Shown: positions 53,164 to 61,599 of the stretch, in pieces | How the letters are laid out: the number at the start of each line of letters is the position of its first letter | How positions within the stretch are numbered: the stretch's first letter is position 1 | NCBI GenBank assembly: GCA_963739995.1 | Contig: CAVUCH010000020.1 | Span: 62,001-126,000 of the forward strand | DNA: 64,000 nt | From: CAVUCH01 sp963739995 | GTDB taxonomy: Bacteria; Acidobacteriota; Vicinamibacteria; Vicinamibacterales; JAENWD01 | Reading direction: 5' to 3' | Program-made: the position numbers and the translations under genes | Notes under the pieces: generated by a model | What the model was told of the DNA's origin: nothing | The model's input: only the letters and a program-made list of their open reading frames with translations | Database searches by the model: none

Positions 53164-53421
53164 ACAGTCCCCCGGCTGATGCATGGCGTGGCGGACGAAC
53201 CCGCCGCGTGTCACGCACCCTCCTGTCAGCGTGCTGAGGGAAGGAGACATCCGAAGCGACGCTGCCGGTGCGCTCCCCGCCGCTGCAGTCTTCGCGAAGC
53301 CGCGGACGCGGGCGGTGCGCACAATCTGGTATCCAAATCATCGTATCCAGCGAATTGCGACCAGTTCGCGGTCAGTCGTGTCCACACGGGCCTGTCGCAT
53401 CCCTTGCACGCACGTCGGTCG

Positions 53422-54939
53422 ATGCTGGCGTGTGTCAGGACGGCCGCCGTGTTCGGCATCGAGGCCGTGACGGTCAACGTCGAAGTCGATGTCTCGTTCG
53501 GGCTCCCGATGTTCACGATGGTGGGCTTGCCCGACGCGAGCGTGCGGGAGAGCCGCGATCGCGTGCGCGCGGCCATCCGAAACTGCGGGTTCGAGTTTCC
53601 CTCCGAACGTGTCACGGTGAACCTGGCTCCGGCCGACGTGCGGAAGGCTGGCGCAGCTTTCGACGTGCCGATTGCGTTGGGCGTGCTCGCGGCCGCGGGC
53701 GTGGTCGAGTGCCGTGCCGTGGACGATGTGGTGCTGCTGGGGGAGCTCTCCCTCGACGGCGCCATCCAGGCTGCCCGCGGCGTGCTTCCGATCGCGGTGG
53801 CGGCCCGCGCGCAGGGCGTCACGACGCTCCTGCTGCCGGCGCCGAATGCGGCGGAGGCCGCTGTCGTTGACGGGCTGCGGATATGGCCGGTCACCTCGTT
53901 GACTGAAGCCGTGCGGGTGCTCAACGACCCGGCGACCGCCGACCGGCTGCCACGTGTGACGGTCCGCGCCGCACCGCCCGACCACCAGCCGGACCTCTCC
54001 GACGTGCGCGGCCAGGGTCTCGCCCGCCGCGCGCTCGAGATCGCCGCGGCCGGACGGCACCACCTGCTGCTGATTGGCCCTCCGGGCGGCGGCAAGACCA
54101 TGCTGGCCCGGCGCGTGCCGGGGATCCTCCCGGCGCTCACATTCGACGAGTCGCTCGAGTCGAGCGCTATCCACTCCGTGGCCGGCACGCTGCCTTCAGG
54201 CGCCGGCCTGCTCGGCGCGCGCCCTTTCCGCGCGCCGCATCACACCATCTCCGACGTGGCGCTGGCCGGCGGCGGTACGCTCCCACGGCCGGGAGAGATC
54301 AGCCTGGCCCATAACGGCGTGCTGTTTCTCGACGAGATGCCGGAGTTCGACCGCCGGGCACTCGAAGTGCTGCGACAACCGCTCGAACTTGGAACGATGA
54401 CCGTGGCACGCGCCGCGCGGACCGCCGTGTTCCCTGCACGATTCATGCTGGTGGGGGCGATGAACCCGTGCCCCTGCGGGCTTCGCGGGCATCCGGTGCG
54501 GGAGTGCCGCTGCACTCCGCTGCAGGTCTCGCGCTATTGCGGCCGCCTTTCCGGTCCACTCCGCGATCGCATCGACCTGATCGTCGAGGTGCCGGCTGTG
54601 TCATCGGGAGCGCTCGCCGCCGCCGCGCCGGGAGAGCCGTCCGGGAGTGTCCGCGCGCGTGTGGAAGCGGCGCGCGCCATCCAGGCCGACCGGCACTCGC
54701 GCGGCGGGACGCGGGTGAACGCGGATCTCGATGGGCGCGGCCTGGCGCGCTGGTGCGCGCTCGGAAGCGCCGGTGCCGGTTTGCTCGCCGCTGCCGCCGA
54801 GCGGCTCGCGCTCAGCCCCCGCTCCTACGATCGCGTGCTGAAGGTCGCCCGGACGATCGCGGACCTCGCCGCGAGCGAACGGGTTGGCGAGGAGCATGTG
54901 GCCGAGGCGATCCAGTACCGCGGCGACATCCTCCCCTGA
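53422..54939 (+). CDS. comM: YifB/ComM-family Mg-chelatase-like AAA+ ATPase
   Basis: A 505-residue cytoplasmic AAA+ helicase of the ComM family, which promotes branch migration in natural transformation. I chose the ATG at 53422 because the family starts MLACVRTAAVFGIEAVTVNVEVD. The N-terminal lon-like region (LPMFTMVGLPDASVRESRDRVRAAIRNCGF) is followed by Walker A IGPPGGGKTMLARRVPGILP, Walker B GVLFLDEMPEF, and a Cys-rich MNPCPCGLRG...CRCTPLQVSRY. All core motifs are present. The preceding 258 bases hold no supported feature. Confidence 0.94.
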   Translation: MLACVRTAAVFGIEAVTVNVEVDVSFGLPMFTMVGLPDASVRESRDRVRAAIRNCGFEFPSERVTVNLAPADVRKAGAAFDVPIALGVLAAAGVVECRAVDDVVLLGELSLDGAIQAARGVLPIAVAARAQGVTTLLLPAPNAAEAAVVDGLRIWPVTSLTEAVRVLNDPATADRLPRVTVRAAPPDHQPDLSDVRGQGLARRALEIAAAGRHHLLLIGPPGGGKTMLARRVPGILPALTFDESLESSAIHSVAGTLPSGAGLLGARPFRAPHHTISDVALAGGGTLPRPGEISLAHNGVLFLDEMPEFDRRALEVLRQPLELGTMTVARAARTAVFPARFMLVGAMNPCPCGLRGHPVRECRCTPLQVSRYCGRLSGPLRDRIDLIVEVPAVSSGALAAAAPGEPSGSVRARVEAARAIQADRHSRGGTRVNADLDGRGLARWCALGSAGAGLLAAAAERLALSPRSYDRVLKVARTIADLAASERVGEEHVAEAIQYRGDILP

Positions 54940-55082
54940 CGGGCGCTTCGCCCTACGTTCGCCCGACACGCGCCGCCTGCTTTCCTTCGCAGTTCCGGGG
55001 GTGGTAAAGTTCGCGCCACACGTCCGGGGCCGTCGCAGCGACGGTCCGCACCTTCAGTCGCTGATCGACCGATCCTGCACCA

Positions 55083-56018
55083 TTGCCACGCCGCCTCCGT
55101 CGCGCCGCCCGACGCTACACGATCGTTCTTGCCGATAGGCACACGGGCGTCTACCGCCGTTTCTGCATCAATCCGAAGCCGGTCATCGGCGCAGTGCTGG
55201 CGCTGTTCGCACTGCCGGTGCTCGTCGGACTCGGGTTGCGCTGGAGCGCGCACGCGGAAATCGCGCAGCTGCAGACCGCGGCTGACGTGCTGGAGGTGGA
55301 GAACCGCAGCTACCGGGCTGCGACCGGCGAGCTCACGGCGCAACTGCAGTCGCTGCAGACGGCTGTCACGCAGCTTGGTGAGGGCGCCGCGATCGACCCC
55401 AAGGTCCAGCGCGCCATCGAGCGGCTGCCCGCCATCGTCAAATCGCGCGCTGCGGGCGGCCCGCCTCCGGCAACAGCGAAGAGCGCACCGCAAGTGTTCC
55501 TTCCCGGCTTCAATGTTCCCGAAGATACGTTCGGGGTTCTGCGGGACCTGCTCTACAGACTCGAGGGGCGCCTCAGGACGGTTCAGGCTGGCGTCGAGCG
55601 ACGGCAGGCGCTGGCGGCCGCGACCCCGACGATCTGGCCTGCCCAGGGGTGGCTCACCGACGCGTTCGGCAAGCGAAGCGACCCTGTCACGGGCGAGGAC
55701 GCATTCCACAGCGGCCTCGACATCTCGGCCGACCGCGGACAGCCGGTCTATGCCACCGCCGACGGTACGGTGAGGGCGGCCGGACTTGCGGGCGCCTACG
55801 GGAACATGATCGCCATCGATCACGGCTTCGGACTCGCAACCCGCTACGCGCACCTGCAAGCGTTCAAGGTGGAGCCAGGTGAGGCCGTCCGCCGCGGCGA
55901 CATCATCGGCTTCGTGGGCTCGACCGGCCGCTCCACCGGCGATCACGTCCATTACGAGGTGCTGGCCAACGGGCAGACACTGAACCCGCTCCGCTTCCTC
56001 CTCGAACGCGCACGCTAG
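55083..56018 (+). CDS. M23-family metallopeptidase (LytM) with coiled coil
   Basis: A 311-residue bitopic protein with one transmembrane helix (about 36-54), a coiled coil (about 60-105) and a C-terminal LytM domain. The zinc ligands are in FHSGLDISADRGQPVYATADG and the second motif is GDHVHYEVLANG, both intact, so it should be an active peptidoglycan endopeptidase and not a degenerate EnvC/NlpD-like activator. The TTG start is chosen because it opens a normal basic N-terminus (RRLRRAARRYTIVLADRHTG); no in-frame ATG precedes the helix. Confidence 0.92.
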   Translation: MPRRLRRAARRYTIVLADRHTGVYRRFCINPKPVIGAVLALFALPVLVGLGLRWSAHAEIAQLQTAADVLEVENRSYRAATGELTAQLQSLQTAVTQLGEGAAIDPKVQRAIERLPAIVKSRAAGGPPPATAKSAPQVFLPGFNVPEDTFGVLRDLLYRLEGRLRTVQAGVERRQALAAATPTIWPAQGWLTDAFGKRSDPVTGEDAFHSGLDISADRGQPVYATADGTVRAAGLAGAYGNMIAIDHGFGLATRYAHLQAFKVEPGEAVRRGDIIGFVGSTGRSTGDHVHYEVLANGQTLNPLRFLLERAR

Positions 56019-56314
56019 TCTAACCTAGTGTCCTGACCAGAGATTCTTGCCGAAAGTTCCCAACGGCCGCGCCCGCCTGGCAAGGCGGGAGGAGCCACCC
56101 GTGGTGAAAGTCGGCCTGCACCATCGCGCCTGGCGGCATTTGCGACTCCCTCGCATATTTCCCGATCGTGTCGGTCGTCTCGCCCGGCCAACCGGCCAAC
56201 CCCGCCTCCCCCGGGACCGCAGACATTCATCACGGGCTGCCGGCCGTTTGACCCGTCCGCTCGCGCTTCGCTACAATCAGTGGATTATCCGGGTCCACTG
56301 AGCCTCACCATTCC
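56019..56314. repeat. Palindrome-rich repeat element related to the 34.9 kb element
   Basis: Starts CCTAGTGTCCTGACCAGAGA just after the M23 stop. Bases 56069-56095 match 34891-34917 at 24 of 27 positions, and the reverse complement of about 56131-56167 resembles 34922-34956 of the same element. The two modules are in opposite relative orientation here, and no long terminal inverted repeat is found, so this is a diverged or partial copy. It fills the space between the M23 gene and secA. Exact ends are uncertain. Confidence 0.65.
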
Positions 56315-59230
56315 ATGCTCGGCACTCTCCTCGCAAAGGTCTTCGGCACGCAGAACGAGCGCGAGCTGAAGGCCATCCGACCGCTCGTCGAACAGATAAA
56401 CGCCCTGGAATCGTCGATCGAAGTGCTCTCCGACGAGGACCTCCGGGCAAAGACGGCCGAGTTCCGCGCGCGTGTCGTTGACGGAGCCACGGTCGATGAT
56501 CTCTTGCCCGAGGCCTTCGCCGTGGTACGTGAGGCGGGGCGCCGCGTGCTGAACATGCGGCACTTCGACGTTCAGCTCATCGGCGGTGTGATCCTCCACC
56601 GCGGCACCATCGCGGAGATGAAGACCGGCGAGGGCAAGACGCTCGTGGCCACGCTGCCAGCCTACCTCAACGCGCTCGCGGGCAAGGGCGTACACGTCGT
56701 CACAGTCAACGATTACCTGGCCCGCCGCGACTCCGAGTGGATGGGCAAGATCTACCGTTTCCTGGGGATGAGCGTCGGCGTCATCCAGCACGACCTCAAC
56801 GACCAGGAGCGGCAGGTCGCCTACGGGTGCGACATCACGTACGGCACGAACAACGAGTTCGGGTTCGACTACCTGCGCGACAACATGAAGTTCGAGTTGT
56901 CCCATTACGTGCAGCGCGGGCATCACTACGCGATCGTCGACGAAGTAGACAGCATCCTCATCGACGAGGCCCGCACGCCGCTCATCATCTCCGGTCCCGC
57001 GGAAGAATCGACCGACTTGTATTACGAGGTGGACCGCATCATTCCGCGGCTCAAACCTGGTGCGGTCACGCGCGGCGACACCAAGGGTGAAGACCGCGAG
57101 CGCCTCGAAGCGACCGGCGACTACATTGTCGACGAGAAGCACAAGACCGTCTCTCTGACCGAGAGCGGCATGGCGGCGGCCGAGAAGCTGCTCGCGCACC
57201 GGCTCAATCCCGGCGGGCTGTACGACCCGGCGAACATGCCCCTGCTCCACCACGTCAACCAGGCGCTGCGTGCCCACACGCTCTTCCGCCTCGACGTGGA
57301 CTACATGATCAAGGACGGTGCGGTCGTCATCGTCGACGAGTTCACCGGGCGCCTGATGCCCGGCCGCCGCTGGAGCGACGGCCTGCACCAGGCCGTTGAA
57401 GCCAAGGAGAAGGTGAAGATCGAGCGGGAGAACCAGACGCTCGCGACCATCACCTTCCAGAATTACTTCCGCAAGTACAAGAAGCTCGCCGGCATGACCG
57501 GCACGGCCGAAACGGAGGCCGAGGAGTTCGGGAAGATCTACAAGCTCGATGTGAGCGTCGTTCCGACGAACCGGGAGCTGCGGCGAGTCGAAGAGCCTGA
57601 TCTCATCTACCGCACTGAGGCGGAGAAGTACGAAGCCATCGTCGGCGACATCCTCGAGAAGCAGCAGCAGGGACGGCCCGTGCTGGTCGGCACCGTGTCG
57701 ATCGAGAAGTCCGAACGCCTCTCCACAATGCTCAAGCGTCGCGGCATCAAGCACGTCGTGCTGAACGCCAAGTACCACGCGCAGGAAGCCGAGATCGTCG
57801 CGCAGGCGGGCCGCAAGGACGCGGTCACGATTGCGACCAACATGGCCGGCCGCGGCACCGACATCCTGCTCGGCGGCAACGCCGAGTACATGGCGCGGCA
57901 ACAGAGCCTGAGCGAGGAGGTGGCAGAGAAGCTGCCGGGCGGCGAGGCCCGATTCGTGGACGACGAGCAGTTCGTCTACTTCTTCCACATCGACCACTTC
58001 TACAGGGCGCCGCGGCCCGACTGGGAGCGGATCTACGGGTTCTTCCGTCGCCAGACCGAGGCTGAGCACGACGAGGTCGTGCAGATTGGCGGCCTGCACA
58101 TCCTCGGCACCGAGCGGCACGAAGCGCGGCGCATCGACAATCAGCTGCGCGGCCGTGCCGGCCGGCAGGGCGATCCAGGCTCATCGCGCTTCTATCTCTC
58201 GCTCGAAGACGACCTGATGCGGATCTTCGGATCCGATCGCATCTCAGGGCTCATGCAGCGCCTCGGCATGGAGGAAGGCGTGCCGATCGAGCACAAGATG
58301 GTGACGCGCGCGATCGAGCGTGCGCAGAAGCAGGTCGAAGCTCAGAACTTTTCGGTCCGCAAGCACCTGCTGGAGTACGACGACGTGATGAACAAGCAGC
58401 GCGAGAGCATCTACGCGCTGCGGCGGGAAGTGCTCGAGGGCCAGGTCCGGATCGACGAAGATGAGACGGTCGACACGCGCGGCTACGTGATGGGGCTCGC
58501 CGAAGACCTGCTCGACGAGATCGTCGAGCGGTACATCGGCCGCGAGACCGACGTCGACGCCTGGGATGTGCCTGCCTACAAGCAGGAGATCACCCGCGTC
58601 TTCGGGTTCGCGCAGGAGGATTTCGCTGGTATCGACTTCGGCGGCAGCACCGACGAGATCCAGGATGCCACATGGACGCGAATCAAGGCGGATTACGAGC
58701 AGAAGGAGGCCCTGGTCGGCCGCGAGCTGCTGCAGCGCGTCGAGCGCGACCTCATGTTGCAGATCGTCGACGGTCAGTGGAAGGACCACCTGTACAGCCT
58801 CGACCACCTCAAGGAGGGTATCGGGCTGCGCGGCTACGGCCAGCGCGATCCGCTCGTCGAGTACAAGCGCGAGAGCTTCGAATTGTTCCAGGCCATGCGC
58901 GCGCGTGTCGACGAGGACATCGTGCGGCACTTGTGGTGGCTCCGCGCCATGCCCGCCGACCAGCAGGCCGATGCGGCCGCACACCAGCCGGCGGCACGCC
59001 GCAGCCAGCCGCTGATCCTGAACGAGCCGGGCGAGCAGGCGCGAATGCCAGCCAGGGCGCCCGCACGGCAGCCCGCTCCGAGCCCGTTCGCCCCGAGGCC
59101 CGCGCGCACCGGCGGCGACGACGTCGTCAAGACCATCCGTCACGACGGCGCGAAGGTCGGCCGCAACGATCCGTGCCCGTGCGGCAGCGGGAGGAAGTAC
59201 AAGAAGTGCCATGGAGCGTCGGTGAGCTGA
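56315..59230 (+). CDS. secA: Protein translocase ATPase SecA
   Basis: SecA drives preproteins through SecYEG. It has 971 residues, slightly long. NBD1 has FDVQLIGGVILHRGTIAEMKTGEGKTLVATLPAYLNAL and the DEVDSILIDEARTPLIISG box. The preprotein crosslinking domain, NBD2 (TIATNMAGRGTDILLGGNAEY; GRAGRQGDPGSSRFYLSLEDDLMRIF) and the helical scaffold follow. The C-terminal zinc finger is RNDPCPCGSGRKYKKCHG. A small insert near residues 560-590 (FVYFFHIDHFYRAPRPDW) is unusual. An intrinsic terminator follows the gene. Confidence 0.97.
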   Translation: MLGTLLAKVFGTQNERELKAIRPLVEQINALESSIEVLSDEDLRAKTAEFRARVVDGATVDDLLPEAFAVVREAGRRVLNMRHFDVQLIGGVILHRGTIAEMKTGEGKTLVATLPAYLNALAGKGVHVVTVNDYLARRDSEWMGKIYRFLGMSVGVIQHDLNDQERQVAYGCDITYGTNNEFGFDYLRDNMKFELSHYVQRGHHYAIVDEVDSILIDEARTPLIISGPAEESTDLYYEVDRIIPRLKPGAVTRGDTKGEDRERLEATGDYIVDEKHKTVSLTESGMAAAEKLLAHRLNPGGLYDPANMPLLHHVNQALRAHTLFRLDVDYMIKDGAVVIVDEFTGRLMPGRRWSDGLHQAVEAKEKVKIERENQTLATITFQNYFRKYKKLAGMTGTAETEAEEFGKIYKLDVSVVPTNRELRRVEEPDLIYRTEAEKYEAIVGDILEKQQQGRPVLVGTVSIEKSERLSTMLKRRGIKHVVLNAKYHAQEAEIVAQAGRKDAVTIATNMAGRGTDILLGGNAEYMARQQSLSEEVAEKLPGGEARFVDDEQFVYFFHIDHFYRAPRPDWERIYGFFRRQTEAEHDEVVQIGGLHILGTERHEARRIDNQLRGRAGRQGDPGSSRFYLSLEDDLMRIFGSDRISGLMQRLGMEEGVPIEHKMVTRAIERAQKQVEAQNFSVRKHLLEYDDVMNKQRESIYALRREVLEGQVRIDEDETVDTRGYVMGLAEDLLDEIVERYIGRETDVDAWDVPAYKQEITRVFGFAQEDFAGIDFGGSTDEIQDATWTRIKADYEQKEALVGRELLQRVERDLMLQIVDGQWKDHLYSLDHLKEGIGLRGYGQRDPLVEYKRESFELFQAMRARVDEDIVRHLWWLRAMPADQQADAAAHQPAARRSQPLILNEPGEQARMPARAPARQPAPSPFAPRPARTGGDDVVKTIRHDGAKVGRNDPCPCGSGRKYKKCHGASVS

Positions 59231-59274
59231 TGCATCTGAGACGGCACGGCTCGCACGACCCTCTCAACCTGTTC

Positions 59275-59298
59275 CGGCCGACTTCTGTCGGCCGTTTT
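59275..59298 (+). terminator. Intrinsic terminator after secA
   Basis: CGGCCGAC-TTCT-GTCGGCCG (8 bp perfect stem, 4-base loop) followed by TTTT. It lies 45 bases after the secA stop and 52 before the guaB start, a classic Rho-independent terminator. Confidence 0.88.
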
Positions 59299-59349
59299 CA
59301 TATGCCCCGCCGACGGGCCTCGCTGTCTGACGTTGCTGGACGGTAATCC

Positions 59350-60870
59350 ATGGTGCTCAAGATTGAGAGTCCCGCGGTGGTCAGGCTCGACCAGACCATT
59401 GTCACCGCGCTCACCTTCGACGACGTGCTGCTCGTGCCGCAGCATTCGCAGGTGGTGCCGACCCAGGTGGACGTGTCCACCCGCTTCTCACGCAACATCC
59501 GCCTGAACGTGCCGCTCGTCAGCGCGGCGATGGACACCGTCACCGAGTCGCGGCTGGCGATTGCGATGGCGCAGCACGGTGCGCTCGGCGTGATCCACAA
59601 GAACATGTCGATCGAGGAGCAGGCTTCCGAGGTCGACCGGGTGAAGCGCTCCGAGAGCGGCATGATCGTCAACCCGGTCACACTCTCGCCGCGCGAGCGC
59701 ATCTTCGAGGCGCTCGAGCTCATGAAGAAGTACCGGATCTCGGGCGTACCGATCACCGACGACGGCTCGAAGGAAGGGCGGCTCGTGGGCATCCTCACGA
59801 ACCGGGACCTGCGGTTCGAAACCAACCTGCAGCGGCTGATCGCGGAGGTCATGACGAAGGAGCACCTGGTCACGGTGCCCGTCGGGACCACGCTCGAGGA
59901 GGCGCGCGAGATCCTGCACCAGCACAAAGTCGAAAAGCTGCTCGTGGTGGATCAGGCGTTCAGGCTGAAGGGCCTGATCACTGTCAAGGACATCCAAAAG
60001 GCCGTCAAGTATCCGAACGCGTGCAAGGACTCGCTGGGACGGCTGCGCGTCGCGGCAGCCATCGGCGTGGCGCGTGACACGATGGAACGCGCGGAGGCGC
60101 TGATCACGGCCCACGTGGACGCGCTGGTGATCGACACCGCGCATGGCCACTCGCAGGGCGTGCTCGATACGGTTCGCCGTGTTCGCCGGCAGTTCAAGGA
60201 CGTCGACGTGATTGCCGGGAACGTGGCCACGGCCGAAGCGACCGAGGCGCTGATCGAACTCGGCGTGGACGCGGTGAAGGTGGGCATCGGGGCCGGGTCA
60301 ATCTGCACGACGCGCATCATCGCGGGCGTCGGCGTACCGATGATCTCCTCGATTCTCGAGTGCGCCCAGGCGGCGGCCCGCCATGACGTGCCGGTGATTG
60401 CCGATGGCGGCATCCGTTTCTCCGGCGACGTGACGAAGGCCATTGCCGTCGGCGCGAGCTGCACGATGATCGGCAACCTGTTCGCGGGCACCGACGAGAG
60501 CCCCGGCGAGATGATCATTTACCAGGGCCGCAGCTTCAAGGAGTACCGCGGTATGGGTTCGATCGGCGCCATGCGGCGCGGCAGCCGCGACCGGTACTTC
60601 CAGGACGAATTCGATTTGGACGGCGGCGGCAGCGACAAGCTGGTGCCCGAAGGCATCGAGGGCCGCGTGCAGCACAAGGGGCCGGTTGCGGTCATGGTGC
60701 ATCAGCTGGTGGGCGGCTTGCGCGCCGGCATGGGCTACTGCGGCGCCTCCACCATCCCGGCGTTGCAGCGGGACCCCCGGTTCGTCCGGATCACGCCCGC
60801 CGGCGTCCGCGAGAGCCATGTGCATGACGTCGTGATCACCAAGGAAGCGCCGAACTACCGATCGGAGTAG
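59350..60870 (+). CDS. guaB: Inosine-5'-monophosphate dehydrogenase
   Basis: Oxidises IMP to XMP, the committed step of GMP synthesis. It has 506 residues. The TIM barrel starts ALTFDDVLLVPQHSQVVP, a tandem CBS domain lies at about 100-225 (VTLSPRERIFEALELMKKYRISGVPITD; LVTVPVGTTLEEAREILHQHKVEKLLVV), and the catalytic Cys319 is in GIGAGSICTTRIIAGVGVP. The flap GSDKLVPEGIEGRVQ and the monovalent-cation region are present. It is preceded by the secA terminator, so it has its own promoter. Confidence 0.97.
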   Translation: MVLKIESPAVVRLDQTIVTALTFDDVLLVPQHSQVVPTQVDVSTRFSRNIRLNVPLVSAAMDTVTESRLAIAMAQHGALGVIHKNMSIEEQASEVDRVKRSESGMIVNPVTLSPRERIFEALELMKKYRISGVPITDDGSKEGRLVGILTNRDLRFETNLQRLIAEVMTKEHLVTVPVGTTLEEAREILHQHKVEKLLVVDQAFRLKGLITVKDIQKAVKYPNACKDSLGRLRVAAAIGVARDTMERAEALITAHVDALVIDTAHGHSQGVLDTVRRVRRQFKDVDVIAGNVATAEATEALIELGVDAVKVGIGAGSICTTRIIAGVGVPMISSILECAQAAARHDVPVIADGGIRFSGDVTKAIAVGASCTMIGNLFAGTDESPGEMIIYQGRSFKEYRGMGSIGAMRRGSRDRYFQDEFDLDGGGSDKLVPEGIEGRVQHKGPVAVMVHQLVGGLRAGMGYCGASTIPALQRDPRFVRITPAGVRESHVHDVVITKEAPNYRSE

Positions 60871-60880
60871 TCGCCGGGAC

Positions 60881-60957
60881 GGTGTAGCGCCCGACTTCAG
60901 TCGGGCAACTCTGTTTTGGACTTCGCCACTCGCCCGACTGAAATTGGGCGCTGTACC
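60881..60957. repeat. GCGCCCGACTTCAGTCGGGC palindromic repeat
   Basis: Arms 60881-60906 and 60932-60957 match at 22 of 26 positions as an inverted repeat; three of the four mismatches would form G-U pairs in RNA. Each arm is also a small hairpin (GCCCGAC-TTCA-GTCGGGC in the left one). It lies between guaB and tsaE. The long stem could terminate or process the guaB transcript. Confidence 0.85.
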
Positions 60958-60981
60958 GACCTGCTTCCTGTCATTCTCCCC

Positions 60982-61419
60982 GTGATCATCGACAGCACTT
61001 CCGAGTACGACACCATCGACGCCGGTCGGGTTCTGGCGCGAGGTCTTACCGCCGGAGATGTGCTGCTGCTCTACGGCGAACTCGGCGCGGGCAAGACCGC
61101 CTTCGTACGCGGTCTCGCGAGCGGCCTCGGCGTACCCCACGACGAGGTCAGCAGCCCGACGTTCACGCTGGTGCAGGAGTACCGCGGCGGACGCCTGACG
61201 TTGTTCCACGCGGATCTGTATCGCCTCACCCCCGCCGAAGCAGCGGACCTCGGGCTCCACGATATCGGCGAAGACGGCGTGCTCGCCATCGAATGGGCCG
61301 ACCGCCTGACGGGCCCTCCCTCCCCCACCGTCATCATTCGCATCGACACCCTCGGTGCGGATCGGCGGCGGATTGCCATCACCGGTTCGAACGACGACTG
61401 GGCGGTCGGCCGGGACTGA
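60982..61419 (+). CDS. tsaE: tRNA threonylcarbamoyladenosine biosynthesis ATPase TsaE
   Basis: TsaE supports formation of t6A37 in tRNAs with TsaB and TsaD. I chose the GTG at 60982, after the palindromic repeat, because it gives the usual 145 residues; the open frame extends upstream only through the repeat. Walker A is LYGELGAGKTAFVRGLASGLG, followed by VSSPTFTLVQEYRGGRLTLFHADLYRL and the acidic IEWADRL. All family motifs are intact. Confidence 0.93.
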   Translation: MIIDSTSEYDTIDAGRVLARGLTAGDVLLLYGELGAGKTAFVRGLASGLGVPHDEVSSPTFTLVQEYRGGRLTLFHADLYRLTPAEAADLGLHDIGEDGVLAIEWADRLTGPPSPTVIIRIDTLGADRRRIAITGSNDDWAVGRD

Positions 61420-61423
61420 CGTC

Positions 61424-61480
61424 CCGGCCCCACACCAGACAGCCGTTGACGATGTGGGGCCGGGGCCGAAGCGCCCCGGC
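61424..61480. repeat. Palindromic repeat pair, second site of the CCGGGGCGCTTCGGCCCCGG family
   Basis: CCGGCCCCACA (61424-61434) and TGTGGGGCCGG (61453-61463) form a perfect 11 bp stem. Overlapping it, 61460-61479 is the exact reverse complement of the 20-mer at 12629-12648. The element begins right after the tsaE stop. It is probably a transcription-end structure or a mobile palindromic repeat. Confidence 0.75.
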
Positions 61481-61544
61481 CGGACAATGTCACAATGCCG
61501 CCCACGGAGTGGTCTCGTCGTCTGGGTCCGGTTTGAACCAGACA

Positions 61545-61574
61545 TCGCCTGGAGCCTGGAGCCTGAAGCCCGGA
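61545..61574. repeat. GGAGCCTGGAGCC short tandem repeat, second site
   Basis: TCGCCTGGAGCCTGGAGCCT followed by degenerate units, matching the site at 9641-9672. It lies 26 bases ahead of the M24 peptidase start. Confidence 0.75.
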
Positions 61575-61599
61575 ACCAACGATCGTCTCAGAGGTGCCC

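Noticed and set aside
56285..58120. 611-codon minus-strand frame opposite secA
   Set aside because: Mirror of secA codon bias; no domain.
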